From the NCBI GenBank assembly GCA_005222975.1, contig NJBI01000018.1, forward strand, positions 1-54,459: DNA of 54,459 nt, in the 5' to 3' direction. The notes beneath the pieces were generated by a model. That model did not search any database and was not told the DNA's origin. It saw only the letters and a program-made list of their open reading frames with translations. This document shows, in pieces, positions 8,660 to 16,488 of this stretch. The translations under genes were made by a program, and so were the position numbers. The number at the start of each line of letters is the position of its first letter. The first letter of the stretch is position 1. This stretch comes from Promethearchaeota archaeon Loki_b31. GTDB lineage: Archaea; Asgardarchaeota; Lokiarchaeia; Sigyniarchaeales; SOKP01.

Positions 8660-9811
8660 TTATTTTATCATTTCTAAAAATGCTTCAATACGGGTTTGAA
8701 GTCTTGTTGTGTCTGCTTGGTAGAATTCGCGATCGAGGTCCAAAACAGGGATTTCCAAATCCTTTAGCCTATGTGAATGGAGCATGTTATCACATCCCGC
8801 TAGATCACAGTTATTAATTCTCTGTAAGATAACTCCATCAACATTTGCTCTGTTAATTTCATTTCTTAGAAAATCGAATCGCCTTTCATAGTCATCCATC
8901 ATTCTAGGGCAAGAAAGTCTGTAATATAAGCGTTTTGAGATATTTTTTAATGGGTTATTTCCATCACCTATGTGTACATCATCTAAAAAATTACGAGTTC
9001 CAAAGCATAAAGAATCAGACACTATTAAGGCTCCAGAATCTTCAATTAATCGGGTAAAATCAGTACTATCTACTTCGCTTCCAACGAGCATTATTCTTTT
9101 AACATTCGATTTAATTCCTTCAGACTCTTTCAAGAATTTGAGAATTCTTTCTAATTCTTGGTTTGCAAATTCTTTAGGGATTGAGCTATTTGACATCGAA
9201 ATTTGTAAAGCTTCGCTTCCCGTAATTTTTGGCGTATCAATAATTCTTAGTTCATGGATTTTTCGTAAAAGATCACGATTCTTATTGTATGTCTTTATCG
9301 AATTATGTAAATCTTGATCAGTTATAATTTGATGAGTATAGGTTTCTTCTATTTCTTCTTTAAATTCTTCTATTTCTTTATGGTACCATTCAAAACCTTC
9401 ATCTGTTATAATATGAGGCATAGCAATATAAAACCGCGGAACCTTTTTTTCAAAACCTTTTCTTTTAAATACTACTAAATCGAAGAGCTCGTACATTCGT
9501 CGAGTATGATCGCACGAATTACTTATAAAAAGACCATCTAAGAAATCGTAGCCTCCTCTTAAAGCCAAATCTAGAGTTGCTCTGACAAATGAACATGTAA
9601 ACCGTACCATATATATATCAGCTAAATCCGTGTCTTTATTTCCAGTTGCTCTAATTCTAAAAGGTAATAAATTTGCAGCGTGCAGTAATTCTTCAGGAAT
9701 GTAAGTACAATAATGACCAACCACCTTTTTATTATTTTCTTGCCATTCCTTAATGTAAGAGTTCATAATTGAATTCGAAATGTTAAGAAAAGGATCGTTA
9801 TTTAGGCTCAT
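8660..9811 (-). CDS. 2-hydroxyacyl-CoA dehydratase / benzoyl-CoA reductase family subunit (HgdB/BcrB-like)
   Basis: A more distant family member of 383 residues. Diagnostic segments are VVGHYCTYIPEELLHAA near residue 30, FTCSFVRATLD, FISNSCDHTRRMYELFD and the late LQRINNCDLAGCDN. The cysteines in these segments are the expected [4Fe-4S] ligands. It is 46 bp upstream of the tandem pair, and its ATG overlaps the stop of the SCP2-like gene by 4 bp (ATGA), so one transcript is likely. It probably forms the partner subunit for one or both of the paralogues. Exact reaction unknown. Confidence 0.8.
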   Translation of the reverse strand: MSLNNDPFLNISNSIMNSYIKEWQENNKKVVGHYCTYIPEELLHAANLLPFRIRATGNKDTDLADIYMVRFTCSFVRATLDLALRGGYDFLDGLFISNSCDHTRRMYELFDLVVFKRKGFEKKVPRFYIAMPHIITDEGFEWYHKEIEEFKEEIEETYTHQIITDQDLHNSIKTYNKNRDLLRKIHELRIIDTPKITGSEALQISMSNSSIPKEFANQELERILKFLKESEGIKSNVKRIMLVGSEVDSTDFTRLIEDSGALIVSDSLCFGTRNFLDDVHIGDGNNPLKNISKRLYYRLSCPRMMDDYERRFDFLRNEINRANVDGVILQRINNCDLAGCDNMLHSHRLKDLEIPVLDLDREFYQADTTRLQTRIEAFLEMIK

Positions 9812-10323
9812 GGTAATAAACCCGCCTTACTGTTTTTATAAACTTCATTCTTACCTATCATCAGACACCTTACCAGTTTTATGGCAGCTACATAGGACCC
9901 TTTAATCTTTATTTTTCTGGGAATTAAATACTTTAGAAGTTTCATTAGTCCAAAGATATTACTTTTAGAGCGAATTATACTGCTTAGTGCGCTAAGTATC
10001 TTTTCTTCTTCTACATTTATTATAATTCGTGCAACAGGATTATTAGCTTTCTCTACACGACAATCAAAATTCTTTCTATTAGATGTAAGCACAAAAATAA
10101 TACATCCGTCTAATTCGGACAAATACATTTCTATTTCTTCACCCTCCCGTTTCCCTATTCTTTTAAAAGGTTCATCTAGACCAAATAAATCCACCAACAT
10201 CTTTGCCAATCGAGCGATATTAAGCACTTTTGTTTCCCTAACCAAATTTTCTGCTCTAATATCCCTACTTGTTTTTTTAAGATTATCAATTTGATTAATA
10301 GTAGCCACCAAATTTTGAAGCAA
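9808..10323 (-). CDS. SCP2 sterol-carrier-like domain protein
   Basis: A 171-residue protein with an alpha/beta pattern resembling the SCP2 lipid-carrier fold: a run of strands (GCIIFVLTS, then ARIIINVEEEKIL), an amphipathic helix, then LIPRKIKIKGSYVAAIKL close to the C-terminus, comparable to the 'ikikGd' segment of SCP2 proteins. It is the first gene of the minus-strand dehydratase block and overlaps the next by 4 bp. A role in binding a hydrophobic acyl-CoA substrate for the dehydratase subunits is possible but inferred only from the fold and the operon. No membrane segment. Confidence 0.55.
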   Translation of the reverse strand: MLQNLVATINQIDNLKKTSRDIRAENLVRETKVLNIARLAKMLVDLFGLDEPFKRIGKREGEEIEMYLSELDGCIIFVLTSNRKNFDCRVEKANNPVARIIINVEEEKILSALSSIIRSKSNIFGLMKLLKYLIPRKIKIKGSYVAAIKLVRCLMIGKNEVYKNSKAGLLP

Positions 10324-10605
10324 TTATATAAAGATCATATTAGTTAGATTAGTTAATAAAGTTAAAGCTTTTATTAATTAAATGAAAAGGTTTATGCTAA
10401 TATTCTTATTAAACAACTGAATTTTGAACTTAGACTTAAAAGGGATTAAAGTGGGCAAATTGGCTTCCTTCTTATAGGAAAAGTTTAATAACATTTTAAT
10501 TTTCAATATCTTGTATCTATTTTGTTCATAAATAGATTAAATTAAGGCATTCAATGAAATAATAAATTACATAATAAAAAAATAAAAAAATATTGGTTAA
10601 AAGTT

Positions 10606-12528
10606 ATGGGAAAAACTATAACTGAAAAAATCTTAGAACAGCACTTAGTTGAAGGAAAATCAGAACGAGGGTCGGATATTAGCATAAAAATAGATCAGAC
10701 ACTAACTCAAGATGCCACGGGTACAATGGCATATTTACAATTTGAAGCGATTGGCATTCCATACATTCAAACAGAATTGTCGGTTAGTTATGTAGATCAC
10801 AATACTTTACAAACTGATTTTAAAAATCCTGACGATCATAGATATCTACAAAGTATCGCTGCGAAATACGGACTTTATTTTTCTAGACCGGGTAATGGCA
10901 TATGCCACCAACTTCATTTAGAAAGGTTTGCTCGACCTGGAAAAACCTTACTTGGTTCGGATAGTCATACTCCAACTGGTGGTGGTGTAGGAATGATAGC
11001 TATTGGAGCAGGAGGTCTCGATGTTGCAGCGGCAATGGCAGGTGAGGCTTTTTACTTAAAGATGCCAAAGGTTGTTAACATACATCTTACTGGGAAACTT
11101 CCTGACTTTGTATCTGCTAAAGATGTTATATTGGAAGTGTTAAGACGAATTGGCGTTAAAGGGGCAGTCAATAAAGTATTGGAATACACTGGTCCAGGTA
11201 TTAAGACTCTAAGTGTACCTGAGCGAGGTACAATAACCAACATGGGAACTGAAACGGGAGCCACAACCTCAATATTTCCATCTGATGAGATTACAAAAGA
11301 CTTTTTGATTGCTCAAGAAAGAGGCGAACAATGGGTTCTTTTGGAAGCAGACGATGATGCTGTGTACGACGAAACCATAGAAATAAATCTAAGCGAACTT
11401 GTACCTCTTGTAGCCACACCACATAGTCCAGGAAATGTAAAAACTGTAAAAGAAGTTGAAGGTTTAAAAGTTGATCAGGTCTGTATAGGAAGCTGTACGA
11501 ACTCAACTCTAAGAGACCTTAAAATTTCTGCTAACATATTAAAAGGAAAAACTATTAGCGAGTATACGGTCCTAACAATTTCACCTGGTTCTCGTCAAGT
11601 TGTTGATCATATGATTAAATCTGGCGAAATGTCATATTTAATTGAAGCGGGAGCAAGAATACTCGAAAACGCATGTGGTCCTTGTATTGGTATGGGCCTT
11701 GCGCCAAAAAGCGATGCTGTTACTTTAAGAACATTTAATAGAAATTTTCTTGGAAGATCTGGCACAAAAAGCGCTCAAGCTTACCTTGTAAGCCCTGAAA
11801 CTGCTGTTGTATCTGCGATTAGTGGAAAAATTACAGACCCAAGAACATTTGGAGCATTACCAAAAATAGATATGCCTAAAAAGTTTATGGTCAACGATAA
11901 CATGATTATTCCACCAATGGAAGGCAAAGAATCCATTGAAATCGTTAGAGGGCCGAATATCAAACCTTTACCAGAATTCAATCCTTTACCAGACAAATTA
12001 GAAGGGGAAGTTCTTCTTAAAGTCGAAGATGATATTACTACCGACCATATAATGCCAGCAGGCGCTAAAATCTTACCTTTACGGTCAAACATTCCGGAGA
12101 TAAGCAAGTTTGTGTTTAACCTTGTTGATCCGACATTTCCAGATAGGTCCTTAGAAAAGCAAGGAGGCTTTATAGTTGGAGGAGATAACTACGGTCAAGG
12201 TTCCAGTAGAGAACACGCTGCCATCGCGCCTAAATATCTTGGACTCAAAGCTGTTATAGTGAAATCATTTGCTCGAATTCATCTTGCTAACCTCGTTAAT
12301 TTCGGGATCGTGCCTTTAACATTTGAAAACAAAGAGGATTACATTAAAGTTGAACAAGGAGATAAGTTCCAAATCGATCTAACCACAATAGAATCGGGAA
12401 AAGTGGCGTTAAAAAACCTTACTAAAGGTATGGAGATACAATTGACTCATTCTTTGAGCGAAACTGAGCTCAAAGTTTTAAAAGCGGGAGGAAAACTTCC
12501 TTTTATCAAGCAAAAACATGTTAATTAG
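10606..12528 (+). CDS. Aconitate hydratase (archaeal/bacterial 640-residue type)
   Basis: Interconverts citrate and isocitrate using a [4Fe-4S] cluster in the cytosol. The cluster ligands are visible: Cys297 in VCIGSCTNS and Cys357 and Cys360 in NACGPCIGMG. The substrate loops GSDSHTPTGGG and the swivelling domain motif NYGQGSSREHAA are intact. Length (640) fits the compact aconitase family rather than the ~900-residue AcnA type. The promoter must be in the 282-bp gap shared with the divergent dehydratase block. The RWD-JAB gene follows after 51 bp on the same strand. With ATP-citrate lyase and isocitrate dehydrogenase at 35-40 kb it supplies the citrate-isocitrate step. Confidence 0.92.
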   Translation: MGKTITEKILEQHLVEGKSERGSDISIKIDQTLTQDATGTMAYLQFEAIGIPYIQTELSVSYVDHNTLQTDFKNPDDHRYLQSIAAKYGLYFSRPGNGICHQLHLERFARPGKTLLGSDSHTPTGGGVGMIAIGAGGLDVAAAMAGEAFYLKMPKVVNIHLTGKLPDFVSAKDVILEVLRRIGVKGAVNKVLEYTGPGIKTLSVPERGTITNMGTETGATTSIFPSDEITKDFLIAQERGEQWVLLEADDDAVYDETIEINLSELVPLVATPHSPGNVKTVKEVEGLKVDQVCIGSCTNSTLRDLKISANILKGKTISEYTVLTISPGSRQVVDHMIKSGEMSYLIEAGARILENACGPCIGMGLAPKSDAVTLRTFNRNFLGRSGTKSAQAYLVSPETAVVSAISGKITDPRTFGALPKIDMPKKFMVNDNMIIPPMEGKESIEIVRGPNIKPLPEFNPLPDKLEGEVLLKVEDDITTDHIMPAGAKILPLRSNIPEISKFVFNLVDPTFPDRSLEKQGGFIVGGDNYGQGSSREHAAIAPKYLGLKAVIVKSFARIHLANLVNFGIVPLTFENKEDYIKVEQGDKFQIDLTTIESGKVALKNLTKGMEIQLTHSLSETELKVLKAGGKLPFIKQKHVN

Positions 12529-12579
12529 ATTAATTTATTTTTTTTTAATTATTAATTATTTAATTTTTTAGGTATTACT

Positions 12580-13242
12580 ATGAATAATATTGAAGATGAA
12601 TATCATAAAATAATTGAATTTTATCCTAATGCAATTGTTGAGAAAAATTGTATTTCTCAAGTAAAAATTCCATTAAAAGATAAATTTTTTTTGAAAATCA
12701 ACTTTAAAAATTACCCAAAAAAACCAATTGTTAATTTAATCAGTAAAGATGACCGCATTTATCGAAAAGTTGATAAAATTATTCCCCTATTAAATAGATG
12801 GGAAAAAAAAAAACCTCCTTCTATTGTTGATCTCATTAATGAAATATTAACTTTCATTAATAGTTTGGAATCTAAAGAAATAAAAATTAAAAAAGAATTA
12901 CTAAATGGAATTTTAGCGTTATGTAAAAAACAACATCCTAGAGAAATATTAGGACTTCTAAGAATCATTAATGGAATCGCGATAGAATATATTTTACCTC
13001 CAGGAGCAATTACATCTAAGATTTCTGGGCTTTTTATTCCTAGTAGATTGGGTTTTGATTCAACTCTCAATGGATCTATTCATTCACATCCTTCTGGAAA
13101 TCCTAATCCTTCTATTATTGATATTAATAATGTTTTTAAAACAAAAAAATTCAATTTTATTGTCGCTTATCCATATAATTTGAGCAGTATAAAATGCTTT
13201 AATAATAAAGGACGGGAGATTGAGTTCAGAATACTAAATTAA
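12580..13242 (+). CDS. RWD/E2-like domain fused to a JAMM (JAB/MPN) metalloprotease
   Basis: A 220-residue two-domain protein. Residues 1-95 look like an RWD/UBC-type fold: an N-terminal helix (EDEYHKIIEF), strands, a YPKKPIV segment matching the YPxxPP turn of RWD/E2 proteins, then a C-terminal helix. There is no obvious E2 catalytic cysteine; Cys24 lies too early. Residues 100-220 are a complete JAMM domain: Glu122 (HPREILGLL), His168 and His170 (IHSHP), Ser178 and Asp181. JAMM enzymes cleave isopeptide bonds of ubiquitin-like proteins or act on small-molecule amides. It lies 51 bp after aconitase and may be co-transcribed. The RWD part is judged from pattern only; the JAMM call is firm. 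Confidence 0.75.
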   Translation: MNNIEDEYHKIIEFYPNAIVEKNCISQVKIPLKDKFFLKINFKNYPKKPIVNLISKDDRIYRKVDKIIPLLNRWEKKKPPSIVDLINEILTFINSLESKEIKIKKELLNGILALCKKQHPREILGLLRIINGIAIEYILPPGAITSKISGLFIPSRLGFDSTLNGSIHSHPSGNPNPSIIDINNVFKTKKFNFIVAYPYNLSSIKCFNNKGREIEFRILN

Positions 13243-13365
13243 ATAAATTAACAGTTTTATATCGTTTGCATGATAATTATATTTGATTAATTGCCCAAGA
13301 TCTCATAAACCGAGATATAATAGAAATCTAATAGGAAAAAAATTAAAAGTAGCAAACTCTATTCA

Positions 13366-14010
13366 GTGTCGATGAGTGAAAAAAAATACAAAATCGATCC
13401 AAAAAAAAGATTTTCTTCCAGAGTAGAAAACTATATCAAGTATCGACCGAGCTATCCTCTTGAAATTATTGATTTTTTGATAGAGAAGAAAACCTTAACA
13501 GAAGATACCGTAATTGCCGATATAGGTTCAGGTACAGGAATTTTAACAAAAGTTTTCTTGGATAATGGTAATCAAGTTTATGGGGTTGAACCCAATAAAG
13601 ATATGAGAGAAGCAGCCGAAAAATTCCTCCAAGGATATACAAATTTTTCAAGTCTTGAAGGTTCTGCTGAGACCACAGGATTAGAGGAGAATTGTATAGA
13701 TCTTATTATTGCTGGACAATCTTTCCATTGGTTCGATGTGGAGGAGGCTAAGAAAGAATTTAAAAGAATATTAAAACCGAATGGTAATGTAGCACTAATC
13801 TGGAACAATCGTGGAAAAAGCGGAACAGATTTTAATAGTAGTTATGAAAATTTCATTTTAAAATACGGCACAGATTATAGAGAAGTAAAGAAAAATGAGG
13901 GAAATGTGGATCTCTTTTTTAATTATCAAAAAGAATCATTTTATAATTTTCAAGAATTAGATTTTACCCGTTTTAAAGGTAGGGTCCTTTCTGCATCTTA
14001 TATTCTTTAG
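13366..14010 (+). CDS. Class I SAM-dependent methyltransferase, truncated by frameshift
   Basis: Rossmann methyltransferase with motif I VIADIGSGTGILTKVF, the acidic strand VYGVEPNKDM, and IIAGQSFHWFDVEEAKKEF, which is typical of the YcgJ/UbiE-like 'SFHWFD' group. Substrate unknown. The start could be the GTG at 13366 or the ATG at 13372. The frame stops at 14010 just after GRVLSASY, where homologues normally continue for about 40 residues. That missing tail is present in another frame directly downstream (see 14001-14132). Either the gene is decaying, or a base error or slippage occurred near 14001. Confidence 0.8.
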   Translation: MSMSEKKYKIDPKKRFSSRVENYIKYRPSYPLEIIDFLIEKKTLTEDTVIADIGSGTGILTKVFLDNGNQVYGVEPNKDMREAAEKFLQGYTNFSSLEGSAETTGLEENCIDLIIAGQSFHWFDVEEAKKEFKRILKPNGNVALIWNNRGKSGTDFNSSYENFILKYGTDYREVKKNEGNVDLFFNYQKESFYNFQELDFTRFKGRVLSASYIL

Positions 14011-14132
14011 CCGATAATCCCCTTTTCCCAAAAATGATATTGGAATTGGAAGATTTGTTTAACAAACACCAACGGAATGGAATTATTAGAATTGAATACG
14101 ATACCGAAATATATCTTGGTAAATTAGAATAA
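14001..14132 (+). pseudogene. Out-of-frame C-terminal tail of the methyltransferase
   Basis: In the frame beginning at 14001 the sequence encodes YSLADNPLFPKM, then ILELEDLFNKHQ, IIRIEYDTEIYLG and a TAA at 14132. This is the expected C-terminal strand-helix-strand of the SFHWFD methyltransferase family. It is joined to the upstream gene by a net shift of two bases around the TTATATTCTTT stretch. Restoring the frame would give a ~255-residue protein of normal length. Confidence 0.7.
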
Positions 14133-14226
14133 TTTTTAATCGTAAAATTGTTTCTATAAAAATACTAACTTGTAAATATTGTTGAATTATAATTTATCTT
14201 TGATGAAAAAACAGGTAAAATAAAAA

Positions 14227-14236
14227 TTTTTATAAG
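14227..14236 (+). promoter_or_regulatory. Candidate TATA box of the serine hydrolase gene
   Basis: TTTTTATAAG centred about 35 bp before the ATG at 14267, the right distance for an archaeal TATA box with a short leader. A purine-rich GAGAGAAAA stretch lies between it and the start. Position and sequence only; no mapped transcript. Confidence 0.4.
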
Positions 14237-14266
14237 TTAACTAAAAACGATTAGAGAGAAAAATAA

Positions 14267-15673
14267 ATGAGTTCTAAATTTTTAGAAAGAATAATTGAAC
14301 CCTTAATTGTTAATTTAATGCAACAATCAAAGTTACCTGGGCTCGCTCTTAGCGTTATAAAAGATGGAAAACCATTCTACGCTAAGGGTTTTGGTGCGAG
14401 AAATTTAAAAAAGAATATTCCTTTTGATGAAGATACTTTATTTGGAATAGGTTCTATTTCAAAGTCATTTGCTGCTCTGGGAATAATGCAATTAGTTGAA
14501 CAAGGTAAAATTGATCTTCAAAGTCCTGTTAAAAAATACATTGATTTTAGACTTGGAGATAAAAAAAACCCCATAAAAGTACACCATCTATTATCTCACT
14601 CTACAGGATTACCTGAACTTCTTGGAACAATAGTAGCAATAACAAGACATTTAGGTTTTTTTGAAAATGTTATTCCAATGAGTAGTTGGGATGATTATCT
14701 GTTGTTTATTAACGGTGCAGGAACGGAAGTTATAGATATCCCCGATAAAAGGTTCTTTTATAATAATGACATGTTTACTTGCTTAGGATTAATTATAGAA
14801 AAAGTATCTGGAATGAGATTTGAAGAATACATTAGAGAAAATGTTTTAAAACCTTTAGGTATGAATAGATCCACATACTTACGAGAGGATTATGACAATG
14901 ATAATAATGCTATGACAGGTTATCTTCCTCTTGATGAAGAAGGAAATCTTAAAGAATCAGTTCCGCCTAATGACAAATTTGTTTATGCGCCGGGGGGATT
15001 ATTAAGTTCAGTAAACGATTTACAAAATTATCTAATTGCTCTAATGAATGAAGGTAGACAAGGGCAATCACAAATTCTTCAGAAATCATCGATAGATAAA
15101 ATGTGGACTCCATATAATAAAACTCCAGAAGATTCTTCTTATGGTCACGGAGAGACTTGGTACGGCTATGGTTGGATGATAGAAAAGGATTTTTTCGGGT
15201 ATGAAGTAATACAACATGGAGGGAACATTTTAATATCGTCTGCTATGGTAGCAATGATCCCAGAAATAAAAATGGGTGTTGTTATAGGTGTTAACTGTGA
15301 TTCATCAGGTTTGTTAGGCCCATTAGCTCATGGTATTTTAGCAATTCTTTTAGGAAAGGAAATAAATAAAGCAGCTCCACTATTACAAGTCCAAAATAAG
15401 TTAAATAAGTTGGTGGGAAAATATACGACATACAAAGGTTTACAATCCTTAGAAATATTTCTTGAGAACGGAATTCTCTACGCCAAAATACCTTACCCAT
15501 ATTTACCCAAACCTACTATTTTACCACTTGCGCCAGAAAATATTGATGAATTAAAATTTTTTGTACCAATTGCTTTTCCAGGTATGAAAATGAAAGGTCA
15601 ATTTTTTATAGATGAAAAAGCAAGTGAAGTGCGCTTATTAGTAGAGCGCTATAATTTCCACAAAATAATTTGA
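14267..15673 (+). CDS. Serine hydrolase, class C beta-lactamase / penicillin-binding-protein fold
   Basis: A 468-residue protein of the beta-lactamase-related superfamily. The nucleophile motif S-x-x-K is Ser63-Lys66 in GIGSISKSFAA, the second motif is Tyr-Asn-Asn in KRFFYNNDMF, and the third is HGGN in IQHGGNILIS. The family includes esterases, D-aminopeptidases and class C lactamases. In an archaeon without peptidoglycan, an esterase or peptidase role is more likely than drug resistance. A beta-barrel-like C-terminal domain of about 100 residues follows the catalytic domain. No signal peptide is obvious. It seems monocistronic. Confidence 0.8.
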   Translation: MSSKFLERIIEPLIVNLMQQSKLPGLALSVIKDGKPFYAKGFGARNLKKNIPFDEDTLFGIGSISKSFAALGIMQLVEQGKIDLQSPVKKYIDFRLGDKKNPIKVHHLLSHSTGLPELLGTIVAITRHLGFFENVIPMSSWDDYLLFINGAGTEVIDIPDKRFFYNNDMFTCLGLIIEKVSGMRFEEYIRENVLKPLGMNRSTYLREDYDNDNNAMTGYLPLDEEGNLKESVPPNDKFVYAPGGLLSSVNDLQNYLIALMNEGRQGQSQILQKSSIDKMWTPYNKTPEDSSYGHGETWYGYGWMIEKDFFGYEVIQHGGNILISSAMVAMIPEIKMGVVIGVNCDSSGLLGPLAHGILAILLGKEINKAAPLLQVQNKLNKLVGKYTTYKGLQSLEIFLENGILYAKIPYPYLPKPTILPLAPENIDELKFFVPIAFPGMKMKGQFFIDEKASEVRLLVERYNFHKII

Positions 15674-15754
15674 TCAACTAATAAGAAATTTAAGAAGAAA
15701 GCTATTTAATTATACAATTGTTAATATAAAATACTAATTAGTAAAGGCTAAAAT

Positions 15755-16339
15755 ATGAAAGTAGTTGTGTTTAATGGAAGTCCAAGGAGCGAAGGTGTTA
15801 CGACTAAATGCTTGAATATTGTAATGGACGAATTAAAATCCGCCGGAATTGAGACTGAATACATTTGGATTGGTATGGATAAAATCCAAGGGTGTGTCGC
15901 CTGTTATCAATGCGCCAAGAACAAAGATAAAAGATGTAGCGTCAAAACTGATAAATTAAACGAATACCTAGAAAAGATGCTTAATGCGGATGGTATAATA
16001 TTAGGGTCACCAACATATTTTGCAGACACTGCGACTCGAATGAAAGCGCTTATCGAAAGAGCTGGCTTTGTAAGTAAAGTGAACGAAGATTTATTAAAAC
16101 ATAAAGTAGGTGCAGCCGTGGTGTCAGTAAGGCGAGCAGGAGCAACTCATGTTTTTTCTAGTATAAATTATTTTTTCCTAATTAACCAAATGTTTGTAGT
16201 TGGTTCAAGCTATTGGAATTTAGGTGTTAATCCAAATACCACAGATCCAGAAAGAATTAAGGAAGACGAAGAAGGTATAGCTACTTTTCAAAATTTAGGT
16301 AAAAATATGGCTTATCTACTCCAAAAACTTAATACCTAA
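15755..16339 (+). CDS. Flavodoxin-fold NAD(P)H-dependent FMN reductase / iron-sulfur flavoprotein-like
   Basis: A 194-residue FMN protein. The N-terminal VVFNGSPRSEGVTTK is the phosphate-binding loop of the NADPH-dependent FMN reductase family. The cysteine set GCVACYQCAKNKDKRCS recalls archaeal iron-sulfur flavoproteins, and GSPTYFADTATRMKALIERAG is the FMN-contacting loop. It probably moves electrons between a reduced carrier and an unknown acceptor in the cytosol. It precedes the glycyl radical enzyme on the same strand by 150 bp. A link to it, for example supplying electrons for radical activation, is speculative. Confidence 0.82.
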   Translation: MKVVVFNGSPRSEGVTTKCLNIVMDELKSAGIETEYIWIGMDKIQGCVACYQCAKNKDKRCSVKTDKLNEYLEKMLNADGIILGSPTYFADTATRMKALIERAGFVSKVNEDLLKHKVGAAVVSVRRAGATHVFSSINYFFLINQMFVVGSSYWNLGVNPNTTDPERIKEDEEGIATFQNLGKNMAYLLQKLNT

Positions 16340-16488
16340 TCTATTTTTTTTTATTTAGAGCGATCTTTTGTTTAATAAAAATATACTTTTTAAACTAATA
16401 TTTATTGTATTTATATTAGTGTTTTTTAATTATTTATTTTAAAAAGCATCGATATTAGTAAAGCATAAAGCGCTTGAAGGAATCTAAA

